Shown here piece after piece: positions 1 through 10,596 of a stretch of 64,000 nucleotides of DNA. The stretch is from Owenia fusiformis. Taxonomy: Eukaryota > Annelida > Polychaeta > Sabellida > Oweniidae. The notes under the pieces were generated by a model. The model was not told the origin of the DNA. It saw nothing but the letters and a program-made list of their open reading frames with translations, and made no database searches. Within the stretch, counting starts at the first letter, position 1; each line of letters begins with the position of its first letter. The position numbers were made by a program, and so were the translations under genes. The stretch lies in contig CAIIXF020000004.1 in NCBI GenBank assembly GCA_903813345.2, positions 27,097,985 to 27,161,984 on the forward strand, given 5' to 3'.

Positions 1-103
1 AATTAATATCATGAGTTCTAATCGTACCTCTGATGACATATCTATCAAGTGCATCAGTCATTGTGTCAAGTGCTTCCTGTCTTGTGTTTCCCCATGTCAC
101 CAA
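1..103 (-). CDS. PCCA: PCCA exon 12 (truncated by window edge)
   Basis: Residues 446-479, [34 protein letters not shown]. Acceptor TTTCAG at 104-105. The exon is cut by the left edge, so its donor is not visible. Confidence 0.93.
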   Translation of the reverse strand, partial: MVTWGNTRQEALDTMTDALDRYVIRGTIRTHDIN

Positions 104-3100
104 CTGAAATATGACATCATAATTAAAATATGACATCATAAATAAAATATGAATTACAAAATATGACACTAAAGATATGACATCATTATTAAAATATGAC
201 ATTGCAATTGTAATTTCATATTGCCTCTGATTAATTTCCCTTGTAAATATGATATTATAGAGAGAACACCATTTCAAAACACACTACAGGATCGCTTATT
301 TGACTCTTGCTAAATTACCATTGCGGCCCATCCCCTTTAATATTCACTTGCAGATTAGTATATATGGGGAAGGGGATCCAGAGGCTTAAAACAATACCAC
401 ATACCTTACAAATCATAGCCATTTTAAAACAAACTTAACCATATTTCAAAGTCTTGTTAAGCCGTTGCAACTCTCTCTCAAACATCCCCCTGAAGATAAG
501 TGAGGGGGACCAAGAGGCTTAAAGCAAAACCACATACCTTACAGATCATAGCCATTTTAAAACAAACTATAGCATATTTCAAAGTCTTGTTAAGCCCTTA
601 CAACCCTCTCTCAAACATCCCCCTGAAGATATGTGAGGGGGACCAAGAGGCTTAAAGCAGTACCACATATATAGATCATAGGCATTTTAAAACAAACTAT
701 AGCATATTTCAAAGTTTGTTAAGCCCTTACAACCCTCTCTCAAACATCCCCCTGAAGATAAGTGAGGGGGACCAAGAGGCTTAAAGCAGTACCACATATA
801 TAGATCATAGGCATTTTAAAACAAACTATAGCATATTTCAAAGTCTTGTTAAGCCTTTACAACCCTCTCTCAGACATCCCCCTGAAGATAAGTGAGGGGG
901 ACCAAGAGGCTTAAAACAATACCACATACCTTACAGATCATAGCGTCGTAATAAATACTGATCTCACTTCCCTCTCGTATCCCACTGTCACAACGAACCT
1001 GGAACAAACAAAGGAATAATGTCATGGTGCTTATATTTGAAATGCAAAATGGAGTGAAAAAGAGTGGAATTAGCAAGGAATAAAATAAACAGGCATGAAG
1101 ACAACATTCTAAATTGTATAGAAATGTCAAGAAATCAGACATTTTATTCAAATTTTAGTGAGAAATGAGTGAAATCAGCAAAGAATAAAGTAAACAGGCT
1201 TGTAGTCAACACTCTAAATTGTATAGAAATGTCAAAAATCAGACATTTTATTCAAATTTTAGTGAAAAATGACTGAAATCAGCAAGGAATAAAGTAAACA
1301 GGCTTGTAGTCAACACTCTAAATTGTATAGAAATGCAAGAAAATCAGACACTTCATTCAAATTTTAGCGAGAAATCTAGTGAAATCAACAAGGAATAAAC
1401 TAAACAGACATGTAGTTAACACTCTAAATTGTATAGAAATGCAAGAATACCAGGCAGTTCATTCAAAAATTAGAGAGAAAAAGTGTAATTCGCTGAAAAA
1501 ATATGAGATTTCTAAGCAGACGACACATACCCTCTCTAGACCCTCTGGCTCTATGTATCTGTTAAGTCTACCAACAGATGGCAGCCCAAAGTTCTTTGTA
1601 GGATCCTCTGCATATACACGACATTCAAATGACCAACCATTTACTCCAATATCGTCTTGAGTCAACAGCAACTTATGACCTGTTCATATGAATACAGAAG
1701 AAATATGGTCATAATAGGGTGGTTGAGCTTAAGGTCAAGATTGTACATGAATAAGAAGTCATGAGATTAATGTTCCCTCTCAATTAGTTTTCCAAGGGGC
1801 CTTATAAAACCCATTTTCCCTTACTCCTTTATATTCTACATTTTCTGGTCTGTAAAAAACAAAAAAACCTGATATAAGTAAAGAGACTAAAGACAAAAAT
1901 GTGTTCATGAATCCCATGTCTAAACAGAGGACAGTAATTTTAGAAGCATCATACCTTTAGCAGAGCGTAACATCTGGTGCACTAAATCAACTCCCGTGAT
2001 ACATTCTGTAATGGGATGTTCCACTTGTAGTCTCGTATTCATCTCCAGAAAATAAAAGTTTTTTTGAGAATCAACGAGGAACTCGACAGTTCCTGCACTG
2101 GAGTAACCAACGGCCTTAGCTAGAGAAACTGCCTGCTCTCCCATTGCAATTCTCATAGCAGGGTCAACAAATGTACTGAAATATGCAGATGTATTCATGC
2201 AAAAAATAAACATTCAGCAGTGAGACACTTTGAGACACTATAAATAGCTTACAGTAATGGCATCTTACTACCTAAAATAACACTATTTCTACCTCAAAAG
2301 AACACTATTTCTACCTTGGGGCCTCCTCTATAACTTTCTGGTTTCTCCTTTGAATGGAGCACTCTCTTTCATTGCAGTAAATACCATTTCCATGTTGGTC
2401 ACATAGAACCTGAAAAGAACAAACGGGAATTCCATAATAATTAGTAATTGACTATAAACAGTAATTATTGAACAGTCACTCCATTAAAAACAGCAATTCA
2501 TTATAAAAACAGCAATTCATTTAATACAGTTATTCAATTAATAAATAATTTTTTGTTAATCCATGAATCTATACCAGTTCTTCAATGTGTCATGAATGCA
2601 TACCTGTACTTCAATGTGACATGAATATTGACCAGTATTTCAATGTGTCCTGCATATATGCCTGTACTTCAATGTGTCATGAATATTGACCAGTATTTCA
2701 ATGTGTCTTGAATGCATACCTGTACTTCAATGTGACATGAATATTGACCAGTATTTCAATGTGACATGCATATATGCCTGTAATTCAGTGTGTCATGAAT
2801 ATTGACCAGTAATTCAATGTGTCATGAATGCATACCTGTACTTCAATGTGACATGAATATTGACCAGTATTTCAATGTGCCATGCATATATGCCTGTAAT
2901 TCAATGTGTCATGAATATTGACCAGTAATTCAATGTGTCATGAATGCATACCTGTACTTCAATGTGACATAAATATTGATAAGTATTTCAATGTGCCATG
3001 CATATATGCCTGTACTTCAATGTGTCATGAATATTGACCTGTATTTCAATGTGTAATGAATGCATACCTGTACTTCAATGTGTCATGAATATTGACCAGT

Positions 3101-6100
3101 ATTTCAATGTGTCCTGCATATATGCCTGTACTCCAATGTGTCATGAATATTGACCAGTATTTCAATGTGTCATGAATGCATACCTGTACTTCAATGTGAC
3201 ATGAATATTGACCAGTATTTCAATGTGCCATGCATATATGCCTGTAATTCAATGTGTCATGAATATTGACCAGTATTTCAATGTGTCATGAATGCATACC
3301 TGTACTTCAATGTGACATAATTATTGATAAGTATTTCAATGTGCCATGAATGCATACCTGTACTTCAATGTGACATGATTATTGATAAGTATTTCAATGT
3401 GCCATGCATATATGCCTGTACTCCAATGTGTCATGAATATTGACCAGTATTTCAATGTGTCATGAATGCATACCTGTACTTCAATGTGTCTTGGGTTGTC
3501 AATGTACTTTTCTATGAGTAGTCTGTCATCTCCAAAACTTGAGGCAGCTTCTCCTTTAGATAAACGGTATGCATCCCTGGAGTCACAAATAATTCAAACT
3601 TTTACGCATATTTTAAAAAAGTTTATTATTTTATAGATGGCATCATTTACTTTTTTGTATGTATGAAATACATAATTATACACCTCCAGGGCATATGCTG
3701 TCATATGTATGGCAAAATAGGTGATTTTGAAATATTTTTAGTTCTGTATGATTCTTTCATTTTCACAATTTCACTGTACTAACTAATTGATTATGCTATA
3801 TTATAATTTACAAAGCTTATATTGGATGACTTTGCTTGATGAAGAACAAAGATACATTTTGTGAAGTTTCAAAATAACGTAACTTTTCACATTTTCACAT
3901 ATGTCATTTCTCTACCAATAGACAGACTGTAGACTCTCCCCATTAAAAGGGATGGTAGAAATGGAAGGCCAAATTTGTTGTTAATCACATTGTTTCCTGG
4001 TCATTCCAGGCCACTTTCATCCCTTCATCCGCATCACTTACCATCCCCTTTCCCATAGAAAGTGAGGGGAGATATGTGGTGTAGAACTTATTGACCCCCT
4101 TGATTGAAACTCACCTTGTTTCCTGGTCATTCCAGGCCACTTTCATTCCTTCATCCGCATCACTTGCCATCCCCCAAGTGAGGGGAGATATTTAGTTTAG
4201 AACTGAATGTCCCTTTTATCCCCACACCACCCTCTTCCCATAGAAAGGGATTGTACACTGTAGATATGTTAACAAATTAACCTACCTTGTTTCCTGGTCA
4301 TTCCAGGCCACTTTCATCCCTTCATCCGCATCACTTGCCATCCCCCAAGTGAGGGGAGATATTTAGTTTAGAACTGAATGTCCCTTTTATCCCCACACCA
4401 CCCTCTTCCCATAGAAAGGGATTGTACACTGTAGATATGTTAACAAATTAACCTACCTTGTTTCCTGGTCATTCCAGGCCACTCTCATTCCTTAACCTCC
4501 ACCACTTGTAGCCTGCCTTTCCCACATCATCCCCTTCCCATAGAAAGGGATTGTACACTGTAGATATGTTAACAAATTAACCTACCTCGTTTCCTGGTCA
4601 TTCCAGGCCACTCTCATTCCTTTACCCCCACCACCAGCAGAAGCCTTCACCATTACAGGGTAACCTACAACCAAACAAGGGAGGTTTTAGATAAGCGGTA
4701 TATCCTGAGGGACATTTAACTATCTTCCAAAGGGCCCAGAGACTTGGATGTAAGTTTCAAAAATTGGTTAATATTAGTTCTTCAATGATTCAATTAAAAT
4801 TCAAATATTGTGCCAAAGAAAATTGGTATTTCAAGAGAATAGCTGAGTGATATACCTCTAGCTCTTTCAAGTGCACAATACTTTCTGTTCTGACTCAAAA
4901 TCATTGAATAACAATTTTATTCAATGATGTTACTGAGCATATTCAATGTTTTGAATATTTTTATACAGAAAATGATGACTTGAACTTCAAAGAGTGTTAT
5001 ATTTTAATTTTGTTCCTTAATTACAATAGCTTTGAAATTTATGACAAAGGACGATTCTCGGTTTGGAGAACGAAGTTCGTCAATCTAAATGAGCATTATC
5101 CCTGCTTCGGACAAATTTGATTTTTTTACATAATATAGATTTGAATGTCTTCTTTTGAATAGACATAATTTAATTTGGGTAATATTTCTAGATTTTTCGC
5201 AAACAAATATTAGCGCAGTACACTGATGAACTTCTTTCCCCAAATCGAGACTTGTATTTTATTGAATCGGTCTAATTGAGCGTTATCCCTGCTTCGGACC
5301 AATTTGTTATTTTTACATCTTGTAGATTTAAATGTCCTCTTTTGAATATTCATAGTTTAATTTGGGTAATATTTCTATATTTTTCATGAAAAAAAGTATT
5401 AGCCCAGGAGACTGTTCTCCAAACCGAGAATCGTCCTTTGAATTTTATAGCCAATAATCAAACATCAAAAAAGATTTGTAAATACTAGTATTCATACAAG
5501 AGCATCGAGTCTCAAATGATTGCGAACAGACAAAATTAGTCGACTTTATTAAACGAACTCGAACCCCCCCCCCTGTGTGATTTTTTTCAATTCACCAAAC
5601 ACAAACAGCCTATGATAAGTGATCCAAAATGGGACTTCCAGTTGCCAAACTTATGAGGAGGGGTGTATTTTACCTATATCATTAGCCAGTTTCACTGCAT
5701 GATCAGGATCAGTCACGACTCCATCAAATCCTGGGATGCAGTTGACCTTAGCTTCATTAGCGATCTTCTTACTCATTATCTTATCTCCCATAGCTTGAAT
5801 AGCTTTGCTGTTTGGCCCGATGAATGCCACTCCATTTTCAGCCTAAAATGAATGAATAAACAAAACACACGTTTTTAATTCATATATAATTAATACTTAA
5901 GACTAGCCATAATTTTTCTTATTTACATGTTCTGTTTTATTCTTTTGACTGAGATGTGAAGCTTAAATTCATTGACATCAGACTTTTCATTCATCAAAGA
6001 ATACAAATCTATTAAAAAAGTAGATAAAAACAGGCTGCAGCCAAGAATCATAGTTTTCACATTTTGAGCACCTTTCAAGTGATTTTGAGAGAAAATTGTC

Positions 6101-9100
6101 AATTCAGCCCCAAGAAAAAATGAATGCCACAAAAAAACTACATAATTTGTTGATCAAAAAAATGATGCCATACAGCATGGGCTTTCAACTAGAAGGGTAG
6201 GCAACTTCCCATATTTCATACATAAACATTGCCATGGGTTTTCAAAATTGGAGAATGTACACATTTCAAGAAAATCTTATTTTGTACTTTTTATTGATGA
6301 TTAAAAGAAATAACTCAAAAATAAAAACATGATCTTCTACATACATCTTGATAATTTAATAAAAATTGGAATTCATCCTAATTATGACAATACAGAAAGT
6401 GAACATTCTCCCACAAATTATCTTTTTATTGGAATGTGTTCTTGAATAATTACCCACAATGCAATACTCAAAGAGAACATCTTGATAACTCTTATTCTTA
6501 TTGGTCTCTTTTGTTTACTTTTATATGATATTGAATATATTTTATGCTTAAATCATATTAAAAATTGATTTTTATTCAAAATAATACTAAAACATATACA
6601 TTTATCTAATACTTTTTGAAATATTGCCATAAAAGGGAAGCATGTCATTGCTCATTTTGAAGGTCTCATGTTATTACATAGAGTTGCATACCCTTCTAGT
6701 TGAAAGCCCATGCATACAGTCATCTCTCTGATCATATACAAAAATGTTTTTCAAGCTCTTACCAGTTTAGCTGCAAATTCTGTATTTTCAGAGAGGAAAC
6801 CATACCCAGGGTGCACTGCTTGGGCCCCCGTAGCTTTCACAGCCTCCAGGATGCGATCCATGCGTAAATAACTCTGCGCGCTGGCTGCTGGTCCAATACA
6901 TACTGCCTCATCTGCTAGCTTTACATGTTTCTGTAATAAATATGAAATACGTAAATAACTTTCTGCTATGGCCAAAAACACATTGCCTCATCTGCTAGCT
7001 TTACATGCTTCTGTAATAAACATAAAATACGTAAATAACTCTTCCCACTGGCAAAAAATAAAGTGCATCATCTGCTAGCTTTACACTTTCTGTAATGAGT
7101 ATAAAATATGTGAATAACTCTCTGAACTAGCTGTTTTTCTATCACTAGTAGTAATTCCCTGAAGATGATTAATTGCACTTTTTTGTTCAGCTATAATAGC
7201 AGTACATGTACATCCTTTTTTATTTATTAATAAAAAAAGAAAAAAGTACTTACTGCATTTGAATCCACTTCACTATGCACAGCCACTGACTTGATACCCA
7301 ACCTGCGACAGCTCTGTATTACACGGCATGCTATCTCACCACGGTTTGCAATAAGGACTTTGTCAAATTTCTAAAACAAAATAATTTTCTTCACAGGATT
7401 TTTCAAGAGGTAAAAATATGCCTTTCCATGATTTTTTATTTTCAAATGGATTATCAGAATTTACTAATCCATGATATAACAAGGCATTAATATGACAAAA
7501 TGTCACTACATTTTAAGTTATTGCAAATTGTTACGTTAAAAACTTTGAATGGTGGTGACATAAATCACTTCTGGTGGTGACATAAAAACTAATATTGACA
7601 CCACCACAAAAAGAGAACAAATAGGATTTATAAAAAGCTGAATTAAAGATCTACTTACAGACTCATTCGGATCATGCTTGTCATTAAAATAGTATTCTCT
7701 GTAGAGTTTCGGTGATGTAGAGAGAGAGCGACAGTTGTTTATAGTCTGAAAGCAAAGAAAACATTTGGGTTTAAATTAGGGATTGAAATCTGTGTTTGTT
7801 TATTTAGTGCCAAGAAAGACCATCTCACAATAGGGAATTCACAATAACAATACCACGATCATGGTAGAATCCTTGCGAAACTTACAAACACTTAATAACA
7901 TGGTGACGGTTGTGGGGCATTACCTTCTTCTAAGGCCACTGTAACGTGGCCTTCCAGTACAGATATATTCCTGCATGAACAACTGGTCATGTCGTAATCA
8001 TAAAATTTGAAATCATATGTCCGCCATTTTTCCACATCACAATTTGAATTGCGAGTTTTGGTCTTATTACCTCACCAAAAATTCCAAAACACACATGAAG
8101 TGATCAGTGTATTAGTTCACATCTTCTGGATTGCTAACTTAGAATTTACAACCAGTTACTAATGTCAGACGTTATCGACATATCGTCCAGTTTTTGAACA
8201 TCGCAATTTTTCTTGGAGCCATTTTGTTTTACGTAAAGGCTAGACTCTAGACTCTGATGTGGTGGCACGCTAGAGGACCGACAAATAAATTGTCGGTATG
8301 GAAGATATGCTGTTTTTACACGCTACACCGACAAATAATATTTTTGATTTTCGAATTTTCTGGCGCATGCGCAATGCGAGGGAGGATATTTCAGATATCA
8401 TACGGATATTTTGGGAACAAGTGCAAAACCCGGGGAGGGCATTAGCCCTGGTTACCCGGGAATTACCAAACCCAGTCAAAAATTGGTAGCCCGGGAACAG
8501 GGAATGGTAGTAAACGTTGAAAACGCAATAAAAAACATGAAAAATAAGACGTGAGAGAGCTATTAATGCAGAGTTAACGGCTATATATATTCTAAACAGA
8601 CTGGATATTTCTCCTGAGTTAATGGCCACGATTCCATCTGGCATGAGAGAGCTACCAAACGCAAAGTAAACAGTGATATATTCCAAATGAGATATTTCTC
8701 CTGTGCCTTGGCGTAGCAAGGGTAGAGAGCGACGGGGGGAACGCATCCCCTCCCCTATAAAGCTAACTGTACATATCAGCGACCCATTAGATAGAACAAG
8801 AAAAGAGCTTTAAAATGTTTTTTAATTGAAGCTTGTAGGACAATTTTGATGGAAGTTGAATCAATTTTTGTTGAAATAAATTATGGCTCACTATAAGTTA
8901 ATGCCTGTACGATTCCATACTGCAAAAGAAGCACTATGCCCCCCCCCTCAAAAGAAAAAAATAGGTCCTTCAGGGATGCGAACTCAGGCCCGGGTGTGTT
9001 CGAGTCGTGCTCGCTAACCACTAGGCTACCAGTGAAGAGGCTATTGCTGAAGGTAAAAGTAGTGGATTTATTAATGAAATTGTCGGCTCTCTAGCAAAAA

Positions 9101-10596
9101 CACGTAGGAGCCACTTGCGTACCGACGGTTCTCTATCTGGCACTACTAGGTGACGATAGAGTGCCGACAATTGTCGGTACCCCAGCAAATACCCCTGGAC
9201 AGTCTCCAGTACCGACAATTGTCGGTCCTGGAGCCACTCAGTTTGTTTTAATTTTAGACGAAATCCTGATGAAATCATGTCATATCTCATAAAGGAGCCG
9301 AGCTGGGTCCGGTTTGATTAATGATTTATTTATCTGGCGATTTTTAAAATATTCAATAAATTTATGACACCACGGCCAGCTTTTTTCAAATAGAGTTCAC
9401 AGTATTCCAGATGAAATCCCCTCTAGCCAAGCAATTCAAATTGTAATGTGAAAAAATGGCGGACATATGATTTCAAATTTTATGATTTCGACATGACCAG
9501 TTGTTCATGCGGGAATATATCTGTACTGGAAGGCCACGATACAGTGGCCTTAGAAGAAGGTAACTCGAGTGAGGTTACTTCCTGCGAAAGCTATTGAATT
9601 TTGATATAATAGCTTTCCCACGGAGCATTTGGACAGCTCAATGATTGTGACCTTTGAAATCGAATTAAGTCGATCCGCGGCTTACTTTTGGTCTCTAACT
9701 GTGTCTTACATCAGTATCATCAATCCGTGTAAGTATCGAGCGCTGGAGTACTTCTTTTTCGATCAAGACTTGTAATTGTTAGTCGAGTGAATCGTTTTAC
9801 TGCCAAATTCCAATATGGCGGTTTCTGCTCGGACATTTTCGTAAATCTCCAGAGGTTGTCCGAACCTAACTAATTCTCAGAATTCATTTCGTTCGTTGCG
9901 TATCTCGCTCCTAGCAAACCGCCATATTGGAAATAGGTCTAAAAAACGTTCACTCGATGAACAATTTACAAGTCTTGATCGAAAAAGAAGTACTCCAGCG
10001 CTCCAATACTTACACGGATTGATGATACTGATGTAAGACACAGTTAGAGACCAAAAGTAAGCCGCGGATCGACTTAATTCGATTTCAAAGGTCACTATTG
10101 ATGAGCTGTTCACTTCTCCGTTTGAGAGCCATAAGTTTCAAAATCTAACATGGCTCTCGAAGTGAGTAAGAGTGAGGCATAACAGATAGGGATTTATAAA
10201 GACCCTATTTGTTGTTACAGGTTGTACCATAGATAGCATGTGCTTCATTACATTTGATGTAAGTCAGAACTCCAAAGAGTCTAAGTCAACTCATTGTCTA
10301 GCCTTGAAAATAAAAACACACTCAACAACATCACACTCAACCCCCCCCCCCCCTTCCACAAATTTGGCATTTGTTTTGAACACAGGTCACCGGCTCGAAG
10401 GTCAGCCAAAATTAAATTATTGAAGTATCAATAACGTCATGCATAGTGAACCGATTTCATTAAAATTTACTTCAAGTTATAGCCAATATACTCCGATATA
10501 ATTTGACAATATTGTCACCTGTCTTTGAAAGTTGCTTGCTGCAAATTTTAGGCGTAGAGTGAGGGTCGGGGACACTCTGATGAAGGTCGTCGCCAT
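1..10596 (-). CDS. PCCA: Propionyl-CoA carboxylase alpha subunit, mitochondrial (12 exons, 3' end off window)
   Basis: Biotin-dependent carboxylase subunit that, with PCCB, converts propionyl-CoA to methylmalonyl-CoA in the mitochondrial matrix. Twelve exons joined in consistent phase give 479 residues: a basic, hydroxyl-rich N-terminus typical of a mitochondrial transit peptide (residues 1 to about 50), the biotin carboxylase N-domain ([18 protein letters not shown], about 56-73), the ATP-grasp glycine loop [12 protein letters not shown] (about 213), [12 protein letters not shown] in exon 8, the active-site block [14 protein letters not shown] in exon 9, and the start of the biotin carboxylase C-domain. 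The biotinyl domain (MKM lysine) lies beyond the left edge. PCCA was chosen over MCCC1 or PC because of [36 protein letters not shown] and the IYYD block, which follow PCCA. Exons: 10519-10596, 7659-7745, 7254-7370, 6763-6930, 5674-5842, 4586-4664, 3474-3576, 2315-2409, 1955-2175, 1531-1679, 930-998, 1-103. Confidence 0.95.
377..929 (-). repeat. ~131-bp tandem array carrying PCCA exon 11 donor copies
   Basis: Four to five units spaced about 131 bp, each repeating the 3' edge of exon 11 and its donor (plus-strand form ACATACCTTACAGATCATAGC) plus intron sequence. Two of the copies have lost the ACC of the donor. Confidence 0.9.
930..998 (-). CDS. PCCA: PCCA exon 11
   Basis: Residues 423-445: [20 protein letters not shown], then ICK. 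Acceptor TTCCAG, donor AAG|GTATGT. The 3' end and donor recur in the ~131-bp array at 377-929. Confidence 0.95.
1030..1500 (-). repeat. ~110-bp tandem repeat, dispersed family member
   Basis: About four units of 100-120 bp in PCCA intron 10. The same unit recurs at 16100-16560 and once at 38640-38725 in USP9X introns, always in the same orientation relative to transcription (sense form contains CTGTTTACTTTATTCCTTGC). Confidence 0.88.
1531..1679 (-). CDS. PCCA: PCCA exon 10
   Basis: Residues 373-422: [37 protein letters not shown]. Start of the biotin carboxylase C-domain. Acceptor GAACAG, donor AGG|GTATGT. Confidence 0.96.
1955..2175 (-). CDS. PCCA: PCCA exon 9 (biotin carboxylase active site)
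   Basis: Residues 299-372 with [20 protein letters not shown] and [18 protein letters not shown]. In this family the Glu and Asn of EMN bind metal and the Arg and Glu of RLQVEH act in carboxyl transfer, and all are present. Acceptor TTTCAG, donor AAAG|GTATGA. Confidence 0.97.
2315..2409 (-). CDS. PCCA: PCCA exon 8
   Basis: Residues 268-298: [31 protein letters not shown]. The [12 protein letters not shown] stretch is a strong biotin carboxylase signature. Acceptor TTTCAG, donor CAAG|GTAGAA. Short (about 27 bp) near-copies of the donor follow at 2262-2312. Confidence 0.95.
2580..3473 (-). repeat. 58-bp minisatellite carrying PCCA exon 7 donor copies
   Basis: About 15 units of 58 bp, each made of two diverged ~29-bp halves. 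Many units keep the exon-end plus donor string (minus-strand TTGAAGTACAG|GTATGCAT), giving roughly nine donor-like copies directly downstream of the real exon 7 donor. Confidence 0.92.
3474..3576 (-). CDS. PCCA: PCCA exon 7
   Basis: Residues about 233-267: [35 protein letters not shown]. Acceptor CTCCAG, donor CAG|GTATGC. The last bases of the exon and the donor are the seed of the 58-bp array at 2580-3473. Confidence 0.95.
3985..4585 (-). repeat. Tandem duplication carrying PCCA exon 6 donor copies
   Basis: Four further copies of the last ~45 bases of exon 6 with a donor (minus-strand GACCAGGAAAC, then AAGGTGAG or AAGGTAGG), spaced 128-172 bp. The most distal copy, near 3992, has a degenerate donor. 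Confidence 0.9.
4586..4664 (-). CDS. PCCA: PCCA exon 6 (ATP-grasp glycine loop)
   Basis: Residues about 207-233: [18 protein letters not shown] followed by VAWNDQETR. The glycine-rich loop closes over ATP in biotin carboxylases. Acceptor TTGTAG, donor GAG|GTAGGT. The 3' end and donor recur in tandem downstream (3985-4585). Confidence 0.96.
5045..5440. mobile_element. MITE with 27-bp terminal inverted repeats
   Basis: Ends CAAAGGACGATTCTCGG and its reverse complement. The interior is a ~195-bp direct duplication (GCTTCGGAC, TAATTTGGGTAATATTTCTA occur twice). No coding capacity. Lies in PCCA intron 5. Confidence 0.85.
5674..5842 (-). CDS. PCCA: PCCA exon 5
   Basis: Residues 151-206 plus one base: [19 protein letters not shown], then [11 protein letters not shown]. 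This leads into the ATP-grasp fold. Acceptor TTTTAG, donor ATAG|GTAAAA. Confidence 0.96.
6176..6712. mobile_element. MITE with TIRs and CATACAG target duplication
   Basis: Ends CATGGGCTTTCAACTAGAAG and reverse complement at 6176 and 6712, flanked on both sides by CATACAG (6169-6175, 6713-6719). AT-rich noncoding interior, in PCCA intron 4. Confidence 0.87.
6763..6930 (-). CDS. PCCA: PCCA exon 4
   Basis: Residues 95-150 with [13 protein letters not shown] and [16 protein letters not shown]. Acceptor TTACAG, donor CTG|GTAAGA, phase 0 at both ends. The acceptor and first bases of this exon recur as two decayed copies upstream in intron 3. Confidence 0.96.
6931..7110 (-). repeat. Copies of PCCA exon 4 acceptor and exon start
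   Basis: Two diverged tandem copies (around 7011 and 7093) of the exon 4 5' end with its intron end; plus-strand CATCTGCTAGCTTTACAT then CTGTAAT. The proximal copy keeps an AG acceptor, the distal copy is eroded. Confidence 0.8.
7254..7370 (-). CDS. PCCA: PCCA exon 3 (start of biotin carboxylase domain)
   Basis: Residues 56-94 with [19 protein letters not shown] and [11 protein letters not shown], the first beta-alpha unit of the biotin carboxylase N-domain. Acceptor TTTTAG, donor GTAAGT, phase 0 at both ends. Confidence 0.96.
7659..7745 (-). CDS. PCCA: PCCA exon 2
   Basis: Residues 27-55, including [18 protein letters not shown] and ending HDPNES. Acceptor TTTCAG, donor GTAAGT. It completes the transit and linker region before the conserved [12 protein letters not shown] block. 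Intron 1 upstream is 2.8 kb and holds two foldback elements. Confidence 0.93.
7921..9562. mobile_element. Foldback DNA element with ~130-bp terminal inverted repeats
   Basis: TACCTTCTTCTAAGGCCACT at the left end pairs with AGTGGCCTTAGAAGAAGGTA at the right, and the match continues about 130 bp inward (7921-8052 with 9430-9562). The interior has short palindromes around TTGTCGGT, a tRNA-like segment and no intact reading frame. Non-autonomous, family unassigned, no clear target duplication. Lies in PCCA intron 1. Confidence 0.88.
8964..9040 (-). pseudogene. tRNA-like pseudogene segment inside the foldback element
   Basis: The minus strand shows an A-box-like TAGCCTAGTGGTTAG and a B-box-like GAGTTCGCATCCC at tRNA spacing, but pairing in the acceptor and D arms is poor. 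Best read as a tRNA-derived fragment, not a working tRNA. Confidence 0.55.
9632..10112. mobile_element. Foldback MITE with ~190-bp arms
   Basis: GACCTTTGAAATCGAATTAA near 9648 is repeated inverted at the right end, and the arms (about 9632-9825 and 9915-10112) are near-perfect complements around a short loop. A near-palindrome of this size would form a strong hairpin in RNA or single-stranded DNA. Lies in PCCA intron 1. Confidence 0.87.
10519..10596 (-). CDS. PCCA: PCCA coding exon 1 (transit peptide)
   Basis: Residues 1-26, beginning [14 protein letters not shown], then donor CAG|GTGACA. The start is chosen because this exon ends in phase 0 and joins exon 2 in frame, has the composition of a mitochondrial import signal (Arg, Thr, Ser, Leu, no acid), and sits in a CCAAGATGGCGAC context that matches a YY1-type initiator. 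No closer exon 1 joins in frame with a convincing donor. Confidence 0.85.

Noticed and set aside
7890-7901. Alternative PCCA start (ATG at 7901, CACCATG context)
   Set aside because: It has no good in-frame donor to exon 2, and it lies beside a transposon end. The 10596 start joins in phase and gives a convincing transit peptide.
1-10596. MCCC1 (methylcrotonoyl-CoA carboxylase) or pyruvate carboxylase as the identity of the minus-strand gene
   Set aside because: The linker and C-domain stretches, especially [33 protein letters not shown] and [10 protein letters not shown], follow PCCA more closely, but the deciding C-terminal domains are outside the window.
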